Below the pieces are notes generated by a model. That model saw only the letters and a list, made by a program, of their open reading frames with translations. It was not told the DNA's origin and did no database searches. A program made the position numbers and the translations under genes. 64,000 bases of DNA from Novipirellula herctigrandis. Lineage in GTDB: Bacteria > Planctomycetota > Planctomycetia > Pirellulales > Pirellulaceae. Positions 57,415 through 64,000 of this stretch are shown in pieces. Location of the stretch: positions 473,772 through 537,771 of the forward strand of contig SJPJ01000002.1 of the NCBI GenBank assembly GCA_007859835.1. The letters are read 5' to 3'. Numbering within the stretch: the first letter of the stretch is position 1; each line of letters begins with the position of its first letter.

Positions 57415-58485
57415 TTGAAAGCTAATCTTGTTTTGCTGCCAGGCGACGGCATCGGTCCCGAAATTACTGCGGAAGCCAAGCGTGTTCTTGAAAACGTAGC
57501 CTCGCGTTTTGGCCACGAATTCACGTTTTCCTCACACCAAATCGGTGGCATCGCGATCGATTCTTGCGGCGACCCGTTGCCAGCGGAAACGATCGATGCG
57601 TGCAAGGCTTCGGATGCGGTCCTGCTTGGTGCCGTGGGAGGCCCCAAATGGGATGACCCGTCGGCAAAAACCCGTCCGGAAGTGGGTCTGCTCAAGATTC
57701 GCAAGGAACTCGGATTGTTCGCCAACCTAAGACCCATTCGATTATTCGATGAACTTGTCGACGCTTCGCCGCTAAAACGTGAAATTATTGAAGGGACCGA
57801 TATTCTCTTCTTCCGCGAATTGACGGGCGGTATCTACTTTGGCGATTCAGGTCGATCCGGCAGCGGCGCAGGCGAAACGGCATTCCAGTCGATGGCCTAT
57901 AGCGTGATGGAAGTCGAACGGATCGTCCGATTGGCGGCCAAAGCGGCACAACAGCGTGACAATCGGTTGACCAGTGTCGACAAAGCGAACGTCCTCGAGC
58001 CGAGTCGACTTTGGCGACAAACGGCAGCCCGCGTGATGGCCGAAGAATTCCCCGATGTGAAGTTCGACGTGGTTCTTGTCGATGCGATGGCGATGCACCT
58101 GATCAACCGCCCGCGCGATTTTGATGTCGTCGTCACGGGGAATTTGTTCGGCGACATTCTGACCGACGAAGCGTCCATGTTGCCGGGATCGCTTGGCATG
58201 CTTCCAAGTGCTTCGCTTGGCGAAGGTGGGCCTGGGCTCTATGAACCGATTCATGGCTCGGCACCTGATATCGCTGGTAAAGGGATTGCCAATCCGCTTG
58301 CGACAATCCTTGCCGCTGCGATGCTGCTGCGACACTCCTTGTCCTTAGCCGACGAAGCCGACGCGATTGAAGCGGCGGTTGGCAAAGTGCTCGCCGATGG
58401 ATTGCGTACAAGCGACTTAGCCCGAGGCGGAAAAGCGATTGGAACCAAAGAAATGAGCGAAGCAGTGCTTGACCGGCTTGCTTGA
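57415..58485 (+). CDS. leuB: 3-isopropylmalate dehydrogenase
   Basis: It catalyses oxidative decarboxylation of 3-isopropylmalate in leucine synthesis. The 356-residue length and all blocks match: [14 protein letters not shown] at the N-terminus, [12 protein letters not shown], the substrate-binding [27 protein letters not shown], the catalytic Lys in [14 protein letters not shown], and metal-binding Asp in [17 protein letters not shown]. The start is TTG at 57415, the only frame start that keeps the first strand. The gene follows the tandem repeat array and the methyltransferase, and is 58 bp from cdsA. Confidence 0.96.
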   Translation: MKANLVLLPGDGIGPEITAEAKRVLENVASRFGHEFTFSSHQIGGIAIDSCGDPLPAETIDACKASDAVLLGAVGGPKWDDPSAKTRPEVGLLKIRKELGLFANLRPIRLFDELVDASPLKREIIEGTDILFFRELTGGIYFGDSGRSGSGAGETAFQSMAYSVMEVERIVRLAAKAAQQRDNRLTSVDKANVLEPSRLWRQTAARVMAEEFPDVKFDVVLVDAMAMHLINRPRDFDVVVTGNLFGDILTDEASMLPGSLGMLPSASLGEGGPGLYEPIHGSAPDIAGKGIANPLATILAAAMLLRHSLSLADEADAIEAAVGKVLADGLRTSDLARGGKAIGTKEMSEAVLDRLA

Positions 58486-58543
58486 TTTCGCGTGATGATC
58501 GCACGAGCGATTAACGACTCTTTCTATACCACCTGTTTGCCTT

Positions 58544-59578
58544 ATGCCGTTACCCATTAGCCTGCTTGCCGATTCCCAGTGGCTATCGGCTCGCACGTAT
58601 TTGTTGTTGGCGGTCATTTTGGTGACGCTCGGCGTTTCGACGATTGTGGGCGAAGTGTTGTCGCGCCGGGAAAAAATGGGCATCGAATCGGCGCTGATTG
58701 GACGCTTCAACCATAAGGTTCGCGTTTGGTGGATGATGTTGGCCATTTTTGTGTTTGGCTTTGTCCTGCACCGAGTCGGCGTTGTAATCCTATTTGGATT
58801 GGTGTCCTTTTGGGCACTGCGTGAATTCATCACGATGACACCGACGCGGCGAGGCGATCACCGCACGCTGTTCTGGGTTTTCTTTATCTTTACGCCACTG
58901 CAGTACATCCTGATTGGCCTGGGCAGTCATCCGCCGAGCTGGTTAGGGTTCGACGCGAATCGTGATTTCTATGATTTCTACAGCATCATGATTCCGGTCT
59001 ATGGCAGCCTATTCATTCCGGCCCGAGCTGCGATGGCAGGCGACTACAAACGCTTCTTAGAACGCAGTGCCAAAATCCAGTCGGGGCTGTTGATCTGTGT
59101 TTACTCGCTCAGCTACACACCGGCACTACTGGACCTAAGGTTGGTTCAAACTGGCAAAATCCCCTGGGAAGGAAGCAACGTTAGCCTGCTAGTCTTTTTC
59201 GTCCTGATCGCTCAACTCGCCTCGGTCTTCGAACGAATGTGGGGCAAGATCGCTGGCCGAAACGTGATCGCCGAAAAGATCAACGCCTCACGCACCTGGG
59301 AAGGCGTGCTCGGGTCGATGGTGACCACCGGTTTGGTCGCTGCTGCGTTGTCTTGGGCAACACCTTTTCATCCGTGGGAAGCATGGATGCTTGGGGCCGT
59401 GGTGACCGTGATGGCCTGCGCAGGCACCATGACGATGAGTGCGATCAAACGAGACCGGGGCGTCACGGACACCGGAACACTCGTCCAAGGACACGCCGGT
59501 TTACTAGACCAAATCGACACAATCTGCTTCGCCGCTCCGGTGTTCTACCACCTGACTCGGTTCTTTTGGTCTGCATGA
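58544..59578 (+). CDS. cdsA: Phosphatidate cytidylyltransferase
   Basis: The enzyme makes CDP-diacylglycerol from phosphatidate and CTP at the inner membrane. The 344-residue protein has about eight hydrophobic helices, and the C-terminal signature SAIKRDRGVTDTGTLVQGHAGLLDQID matches the CdsA pattern S-x-x-K-R-x-x-x-x-K-D-x-x-x-x-x-P-G-H-G-G, although the usual K-D after the loop reads T-D. The ATG start is good. TatD follows 35 bp downstream, so they may be cotranscribed. Confidence 0.92.
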   Translation: MPLPISLLADSQWLSARTYLLLAVILVTLGVSTIVGEVLSRREKMGIESALIGRFNHKVRVWWMMLAIFVFGFVLHRVGVVILFGLVSFWALREFITMTPTRRGDHRTLFWVFFIFTPLQYILIGLGSHPPSWLGFDANRDFYDFYSIMIPVYGSLFIPARAAMAGDYKRFLERSAKIQSGLLICVYSLSYTPALLDLRLVQTGKIPWEGSNVSLLVFFVLIAQLASVFERMWGKIAGRNVIAEKINASRTWEGVLGSMVTTGLVAAALSWATPFHPWEAWMLGAVVTVMACAGTMTMSAIKRDRGVTDTGTLVQGHAGLLDQIDTICFAAPVFYHLTRFFWSA

Positions 59579-59613
59579 CCCTCGCTTCTTTTTGACGACC
59601 ATGGCTTTTTTTG

Positions 59614-60393
59614 ATGACACTAACACTTTTTGACACGCACGCGCATCTCAATACCGACGCGTTTAAGGAGATCGTCTCCGAAACGATTGAACGAGCGAAA
59701 GCCGCCGGAGTCGTCGGCATCAACGTGATCGGTATCGATGCCGTTACCAGCCACCGAGCATGTGAACTAGCCAGCGAGCACCCAGGATTCCTGTACGCGA
59801 CAATTGGCATCCAACCCAACTCGGCGGCCGAGTCCAAACCCGAGGACTGGGAAACCATTGTTAGCCTGGTCGATTCTCCGGGCGTCTGTGCGATCGGCGA
59901 AACCGGCCTCGACTGCTATTGGGATGACACTCCTATCGAGATGCAGCACGAATTTTTTGACCGGCATCTGCAATTGTGTCGCGAAACGAATTTGCCAATG
60001 GTCATCCACATGCGAGAAAGCGGCGACTTGATTGCCGAACAATTACGCCGCCAATCCACGGTTCCGGCCGGAGTGATGCACTCGTTTACCGGCGATCAAA
60101 AGCTCGCATCCGAATGTCTCGAACTTGGCCTTTACATTAGCTTTGCCGGGATGGTGACATTCAAGAAGAGTGACGATTTGCGGCGTGTCGCAGCGATGGT
60201 CCCCGACGATCGCCTTCTTGTTGAAACCGACTCGCCCTACCTGAGCCCAGAGCCGTTTCGAGGAAAACGACCGAATGAACCGAGTCGCGTGGAGCACACG
60301 CTGCGATGCTTGGCGGACGTTCGAAACGTCTCACCCGAGTCATTGGCAAGGGTCACGACCGAAAACGCCAAGCGACTCTTCAAGTTATCGTAA
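59614..60393 (+). CDS. tatD: TatD family metal-dependent hydrolase
   Basis: The 259-residue TIM-barrel protein has the complete set of metal-ligand motifs: FDTHAHLN, GETGLDCYWD, PMVIHMRES, GVMHSFTG and ETDSPYLSP. TatD proteins are 3'-exonuclease or deoxyribonuclease-like enzymes for DNA repair or RNA turnover. The ATG at 59614 is preferred to the TTG one codon earlier. It lies downstream of cdsA and converges with the TPR/alpha-CTD gene across 111 bp. Confidence 0.93.
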   Translation: MTLTLFDTHAHLNTDAFKEIVSETIERAKAAGVVGINVIGIDAVTSHRACELASEHPGFLYATIGIQPNSAAESKPEDWETIVSLVDSPGVCAIGETGLDCYWDDTPIEMQHEFFDRHLQLCRETNLPMVIHMRESGDLIAEQLRRQSTVPAGVMHSFTGDQKLASECLELGLYISFAGMVTFKKSDDLRRVAAMVPDDRLLVETDSPYLSPEPFRGKRPNEPSRVEHTLRCLADVRNVSPESLARVTTENAKRLFKLS

Positions 60394-60504
60394 TCGCGTC
60401 GCCTTGTCTGGCGACAACGTGTGTCGCCGAACGTGTGTGTCGCCAAACTGGCGTTTCGGTTTCACATCTTCATTCGAAGTCAAAGGCGAAGGACCGTCTA
60501 ACGA

Positions 60505-61836
60505 TCAATCCCCACGAAGCTTCAAGCCCAAGTCGGTCAGCTTTTCGCGGACTTCGTTCAAACTGGTCACGCCAAAGTTTTTGCATTCGAGCATTTCGTC
60601 GCCCGTTTTGCGAAGCAACTCGCCAATCGAGTTCAGTTGCAATCGGGCCATACATTTGCGTGCTCGTACCGACAGATTCAAATCGGAAATCGGCCGTTCC
60701 AAGAACGCTTGCTCATCAGGCGACATGTGACTGGTATCGATCGGCGGATCGCTGCTCTTTTTCTCGTGAGCGAATTGTCCGAGTGCGAGACCTTTGCTGG
60801 TCAGCATTTCGCGAATTTCGTACAAGCTGGTTTCGCCAAAGTTCTTGCTGCTAAGCAGTTCCGCTTCGCTGGTTCGCGTCAAATCGCCAATCGTTTCGAT
60901 GCCCATTTTTTGCAGGCAGTTACGACTACGAACACTCAATTCGAAGTTCGCGACTGGCATGTTGAGCGTTTGAGCCAAACGGTCGTTACGACGTTGAGCT
61001 TCTTCATCGTAAAGCATGTTGCCAGTCGCAGCGGCGTCCTTCAAGTAAAGGTTCGTCTGCGGATGGTCAGGATACGACTCCAAAATTCGACGGTAACACG
61101 TTTGGGCTTTATCGAATTGGTTGTTGTCTTCGTAGATCAAACCGAGGTTGATAAGAGCACCGATTCCGGTCGGAAACGCCTTACCAGCCCGCTCATAAAG
61201 CCGCAGGGCTTCTTCGTCGTTGCCCATACGGTCATTTTCCAACGCCAGCCCGAACAGGGCACCTGCGTGGTTCTCGTCGGTGTTCACGGCACGTTGATAA
61301 AGTGCCAGCGCCTCTTCCAAGCGACCACCAACCAACGCGACGGTCGCAGCTCGTTGGTACATGTATTCGGAAGTCTGCTCGGCAGGTCCGAAAATATTGT
61401 CGAGAATTTCGAGTGCTTTTTCCGTTCGACCGGCGTAGCGATGCGACTCGGCGATGCGGATTTTGCAATCATCATCGTTGTAGCCTGATTTTTGTGCCTG
61501 TTCGTAGGCCCCAATCGCTGATTCGTAATTGCCAAGTTCGAATTCTGCACGACCTTGGTAGTAAAGTGCCATCGCGCTTCCGTCGGCGCTGGTCAACTTT
61601 TCCAATGCGTTTCGGAATTTTCCGAGCAGGAACAAACATACGCCTAGCTTCGTTTTTGCCGCAGGCGTCATCGGATCATGCTCTTCCATTTCGTTCACTG
61701 CGTCACGCAGTTCGCCAAAATGGGCGTAATTCTCGGTAATCGCGGATCGAATGGCGGCGACATCCGAGGGTCCAAACGAGTTATTCGCAAGTACCATCTC
61801 TTTCAAATCGAGCACATCGAGATCGACTTCACTCAT
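60505..61836 (-). CDS. TPR protein ending in two RNA-polymerase alpha-CTD-like domains
   Basis: The 443-residue protein starts at the ATG at 61836. After a short acidic region, six or more TPR-like helix pairs (for example ALYYQGRAEFELGNYESAIG and AGALFGLALENDRMGNDEEA) fill most of it. The C-terminal part has two tandem domains resembling the alpha C-terminal domain of RNA polymerase: VANFELSVRSRNCLQKMGIE with KNFGETSLYEIRE, and ISDLNLSVRARKCMARL with KNFGVTSLNEVRE. Several DNA-contact positions (Arg, Cys, Gly, Ser, Glu) are kept. It may bring a protein-binding module to promoters or polymerase. The longer frame to 61989 is the tRNA read in protein frame and is rejected. Confidence 0.9.
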   Translation of the reverse strand: MSEVDLDVLDLKEMVLANNSFGPSDVAAIRSAITENYAHFGELRDAVNEMEEHDPMTPAAKTKLGVCLFLLGKFRNALEKLTSADGSAMALYYQGRAEFELGNYESAIGAYEQAQKSGYNDDDCKIRIAESHRYAGRTEKALEILDNIFGPAEQTSEYMYQRAATVALVGGRLEEALALYQRAVNTDENHAGALFGLALENDRMGNDEEALRLYERAGKAFPTGIGALINLGLIYEDNNQFDKAQTCYRRILESYPDHPQTNLYLKDAAATGNMLYDEEAQRRNDRLAQTLNMPVANFELSVRSRNCLQKMGIETIGDLTRTSEAELLSSKNFGETSLYEIREMLTSKGLALGQFAHEKKSSDPPIDTSHMSPDEQAFLERPISDLNLSVRARKCMARLQLNSIGELLRKTGDEMLECKNFGVTSLNEVREKLTDLGLKLRGD

Positions 61837-61931
61837 CGAGAATTGTCTCCAGGACAAAAGCAAACGCTGCTCGTAAAGCAGCGAGGGACAGAAAAAACGG
61901 GTGTGATTGAAGAGGGACAACCTGCACAAAA

Positions 61932-62005
61932 AGCCAGCGGTGGGATTTGAACCCACAACCCTCGCATTACGAATGCGATGCTCTGCCAATTGAAGCTACG
62001 CCGGC
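61932..62005 (-). tRNA. tRNA-Thr (CGT)
   Basis: A full cloverleaf is visible on the minus strand: acceptor GCCGGCG paired with CGCTGGC (one G-T wobble), D-arm, anticodon stem TCGCA/TGCGA with loop TTCGTAA giving anticodon CGT (threonine), and T-arm GTGGG-TTCAAAT-CCCAC. The discriminator base is T and CCA is not encoded. Confidence 0.95.
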
Positions 62006-62083
62006 ATATTTCAACACTATTTTGCAATTTTTGTTCCGCGAATCCGCGGTGTCTAAGAAAATACGCGAAAAAAGTGTTTTTCG

Positions 62084-63127
62084 TCAAGAGGCGGACACCA
62101 ATTGTTTCGTCCACTGATAGCCTTGTTCGACATTACGAAATTGAAGAGCCTCTAGTTGCCCGATAAGTTCGGTTTGGCTGCCATCAACGGCCGTTTCCAC
62201 CGTGTAAACCCGCCGATCCGCAAGCCGTTGGATCAAACTGCCAATCAAAAACGTCTCTGCCATATTCAACCGCGCGGGCTCTTTTTGCAGCGATAAATCC
62301 AATATTGCATTGTCGCAATTCATCACCTGAGCCTCGACATCACTCGACCACAGATCAAATTGGGACAAAACTTCGGCGGTTTGGTGATTGGTCGTTTGAT
62401 GCCGTTCGATGTCAAAATGGGACAATGACGACGCCAAACGGGGGTCCGTCGGAATGCGAAGCCGGTGCTCCAACCTCGTCGTTCGTCGCAATTGCAATGC
62501 TTCTCGGCTAACAGGTGGCCGATAGGGACTCGTATTGACTACCATTCGAGCAATCGCGCCACCTCGATTATATCCTTTTCGCGATAACAGAGACGAGGTT
62601 CGCGAATCGGCAGCTGGAACACCAATCCCATGACCGATCGGAGGCAGCCCGGCATAGCCATCCCAGCGATCTCGCACCAAACCGACCGACACTTTCGTCG
62701 CGTCCATCTTCGCCATCGCTCGTTCCGCAGCATCTAATAAGGGGTCGCACACTTGCAGCCCCTCATCAGGCGAAAAACAGATCGCGCGGAGTCGCCCCTC
62801 TAAATTCGTGGCGTCTAAATTCGTGGCGTCTAAATTCGTGGCGTCTAAATTCGCGGCGTCTTCGAATTCAGATTCCGATTCGAAAGGTCTCGGTTGATGT
62901 GACTTAGGAGGCCCGACCGCAAAGTGACACCACGCCTGAACTTGCCCACCAATTTCGGCTACCAGCAAAGTTTGGGGATCGAAAAACGTCCGAGCCAAAA
63001 TGGCTTGCTCGATCGTCGCCATCGAGACCGGAGGCGCAATACCGACGCATGACCAATGCTGAATCCAAACGTCAACTAAACAGGGCAAGTCAACGTTACG
63101 AAACGGCCGAATGATTGACTCAGTCAC
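62084..63127 (-). CDS. GNAT-like acetyltransferase domain protein
   Basis: The 347-residue protein has an N-terminal region (RPFRNVDLPCLVDVWIQHWS, LLVAEIGGQVQAWCHFAVG) like the beginning of GNAT acetyltransferases, with a second candidate GNAT-like half later (KVSVGLVRD..GYNRGGAIARMVV), suggesting two tandem acetyltransferase-type domains. The pyrophosphate loop is poorly preserved, so activity is uncertain. A 15-bp in-frame repeat adds DATNL units at residues 88-110. The gene starts at 63127 with ATG, with a 14-bp repeat array upstream, and ends 78 bp before the tRNA. Confidence 0.55.
   Translation of the reverse strand: MTESIIRPFRNVDLPCLVDVWIQHWSCVGIAPPVSMATIEQAILARTFFDPQTLLVAEIGGQVQAWCHFAVGPPKSHQPRPFESESEFEDAANLDATNLDATNLDATNLEGRLRAICFSPDEGLQVCDPLLDAAERAMAKMDATKVSVGLVRDRWDGYAGLPPIGHGIGVPAADSRTSSLLSRKGYNRGGAIARMVVNTSPYRPPVSREALQLRRTTRLEHRLRIPTDPRLASSLSHFDIERHQTTNHQTAEVLSQFDLWSSDVEAQVMNCDNAILDLSLQKEPARLNMAETFLIGSLIQRLADRRVYTVETAVDGSQTELIGQLEALQFRNVEQGYQWTKQLVSAS
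62801..62860 (-). repeat. In-frame 15-bp tandem repeat (4 copies)
   Basis: The plus-strand unit taaattcgtggcgtc repeats at 62801, 62816, 62831 and 62846 (last copy with one base change), encoding DATNL pentapeptides in the GNAT-like protein. Confidence 0.92.
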
Positions 63128-63266
63128 GGGCTTACCAATCCAAAACTATCGAAGAGAGCAGAACAAGCGTGAAGCAAAAGAATCGCAAGTTATACACAAA
63201 TTGTTCCGCAAAGGTGATCGAGTTGTTGACTCTTTGGTGGATAAGTTTTTGTACGTGAGATTGCAA

Positions 63267-63378
63267 CCCAGTCAAATCAACCCAGTCAAATCAACCCAGT
63301 CAAATCAACCCAGTCAAATCAACCCAGTCAAATCAACCCAGTCAAATCAACACCAGTCAAATCAACACCAGTCAAATC
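63267..63378. repeat. 14-15-bp tandem repeat array (about 8 copies)
   Basis: Six perfect copies of cccagtcaaatcaa (63267-63350) are followed by two 15-mer variants (caccagtcaaatcaa type) to 63378. It lies between the GNAT-like gene start and the stop of the small cysteine-rich gene, which is two bases away. Confidence 0.93.
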
Positions 63379-63380
63379 GC

Positions 63381-63593
63381 TCAGTCAGCCAGTTCGCTGA
63401 GACTCGTCGGTTCAACGATCACTTCGATTGCCTCGTCTTGATGCGTCGCCTCGTATTCCTCCATCAACATCGCTGGACAAACCTCTTGCTCGCCACACTT
63501 CGTGCAGATGATCCGAACCAAATCACTGCCTCCCAATTTCACCTCTTCTTCGGCACACAAGTCGAAAAGCTTTTTCAAATGAACACAACTCAT
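63381..63593 (-). CDS. Small cysteine-rich protein
   Basis: The 70-residue protein begins with ATG at 63593 and a GGGAG site eight bases upstream. It contains MSCVHLKKLFDLCAEEEVKL and a possible zinc-ribbon-like cluster, IICTKCGEQEVCP, with a CxxC pair and one further Cys, then an acidic C-terminal half. A zinc or redox role is possible but not shown. The upstream frame to 63704 lacks family features. No neighbours share its strand within 250 bp except the GNAT-like gene. Confidence 0.65.
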   Translation of the reverse strand: MSCVHLKKLFDLCAEEEVKLGGSDLVRIICTKCGEQEVCPAMLMEEYEATHQDEAIEVIVEPTSLSELAD

Positions 63594-63833
63594 TTCCAAT
63601 CTCCCTAGAAATATTGGCTCGAACTCGAAAGCAGGCTCCTTTGCCCCTAACTGCATTCTAACGGACTCGGTGCCTCCCAAGCAATCAAAAACGGGTACCA
63701 GCAATCCGAAAACGGGTCATTGCCAATTCGGTTGCCCCCACCCAACCGATCGAACAGGCTTTCGTATACAATCGGGCCATTCAACGATCAAATTTGCACA
63801 TCTCGAAATCGAACCAGAAGGAATTACGGATTG

Positions 63834-64000
63834 ATGTCGGACGTTCCTCCACCGCAAGCCCCGCCGCTCGATTCGCATGCCGACTCGATACCAATCAGGC
63901 ACGGGCCCTATCCCGAATTCACTTGGACCGCCGTCATTCTTGGCTGGATTATCGGGGCACTGATTGCGATCTCGATTGGCTACGCAGCCTTGATTCTCGG
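63834..64000 (+). CDS. N-terminus of a membrane protein, possibly an OPT-family transporter (3' end outside window)
   Basis: The frame opens with ATG at 63834, preceded by a GAAGGAA ribosome binding site, and runs off the window. The visible 55 residues start with a Pro-rich cytoplasmic arm (MSDVPPPQAPPLDSHADS), then HGPYPEFTWTAVILGWIIGALIAISIGYAALILG, a hydrophobic helix. The PEFTWTAVILG-type opening of the first helix is like oligopeptide transporter (OPT) family N-termini, but the fragment is too short for certainty. Confidence 0.45.
   Translation, partial: MSDVPPPQAPPLDSHADSIPIRHGPYPEFTWTAVILGWIIGALIAISIGYAALIL

Noticed and set aside
61837-61989. N-terminal extension of the TPR/alpha-CTD protein (51 extra residues)
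   Set aside because: The extension reads through the tRNA-Thr gene; the ATG at 61836 starts the natural protein.
63267-63378. CRISPR array
   Set aside because: Copies are directly adjacent with no unique spacers and no cas genes are present, so it is a simple tandem repeat.

Overview
The window looks like a chromosomal segment of a planctomycete of the Rhodopirellula/Pirellulaceae type. This is inferred from gene content: a giant secreted protein with SdrD B-like repeats behind the planctomycete N-terminal motif ending LLAAD, a Ser/Thr kinase with a planctomycete-style N-terminal helical region, an alpha-L-fucosidase and a family 16 glycosidase for algal or other complex glycans, a TPR protein ending in two RNA-polymerase alpha-CTD-like domains, weak Shine-Dalgarno signals, and frequent TTG/GTG starts. 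No phage, transposon, rRNA or CRISPR was seen. One tRNA (Thr, anticodon CGT) is present.

Layout. 1-7.4 kb: end of a DUF4340-like gene, a catalytically dead-looking histidine phosphatase coupled to ribulose-phosphate epimerase, an SDR epimerase, a small membrane protein, a polyprenyl-phosphate glycosyltransferase, and an ExeA-like AAA ATPase with a long acidic tail. 7.8-18.3 kb: a metabolic island built around an IclR regulator. Leftward it has a MaoC-type hydratase and a RhaT-type sugar symporter. Rightward are a solute-binding-protein-fold protein without a signal peptide, a class III CoA-transferase, a second MaoC protein, a secreted GH29 fucosidase, a second CoA-transferase, a second signal-less binding protein and a Gfo/Idh/MocA oxidoreductase. 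This is the best candidate for an undescribed system: sugar uptake and hydrolysis joined to CoA-thioester chemistry and cytosolic ligand-binding proteins. 18.4-27.6 kb: GH16, a Tat-exported WD40 protein, the giant SdrD-type protein and alanine dehydrogenase.

27.7-33.4 kb: PlsC-like acyltransferase, Ser/Thr kinase, TIGR04282-type glycosyltransferase, ThiO-like oxidase and a Rossmann protein. 33.4-38.4 kb: a leftward exopolysaccharide operon led by a specialised NusG-like factor (NusG-like, gmd, animal-like UDP-glucose dehydrogenase, RmlD-like, rfbA). 38.7-44.6 kb: YidD, an AAA ATPase with a C10 tract, a RegA/RegB-like redox two-component pair, a UvrB/C-motif protein and ArfB. 44.9-54.7 kb: a small conserved protein, an ABC pair whose permease is fused to a CPBP protease, a GntP permease, an intact histidine phosphatase, two small secreted proteins, a sugar isomerase, and divergent queF/queE. 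54.7-64 kb: anti-sigma-like protein, methyltransferase, leuB, cdsA, TatD, the TPR/alpha-CTD protein, tRNA-Thr, a GNAT-like protein, a small cysteine-rich protein and the start of a membrane protein.

A window-wide theme is short head-to-tail repeats with 12-17 bp units, nine arrays in all, lying both inside genes (in frame) and between them. Gene ends are tightly packed: several convergent pairs overlap or lie within a few bases.
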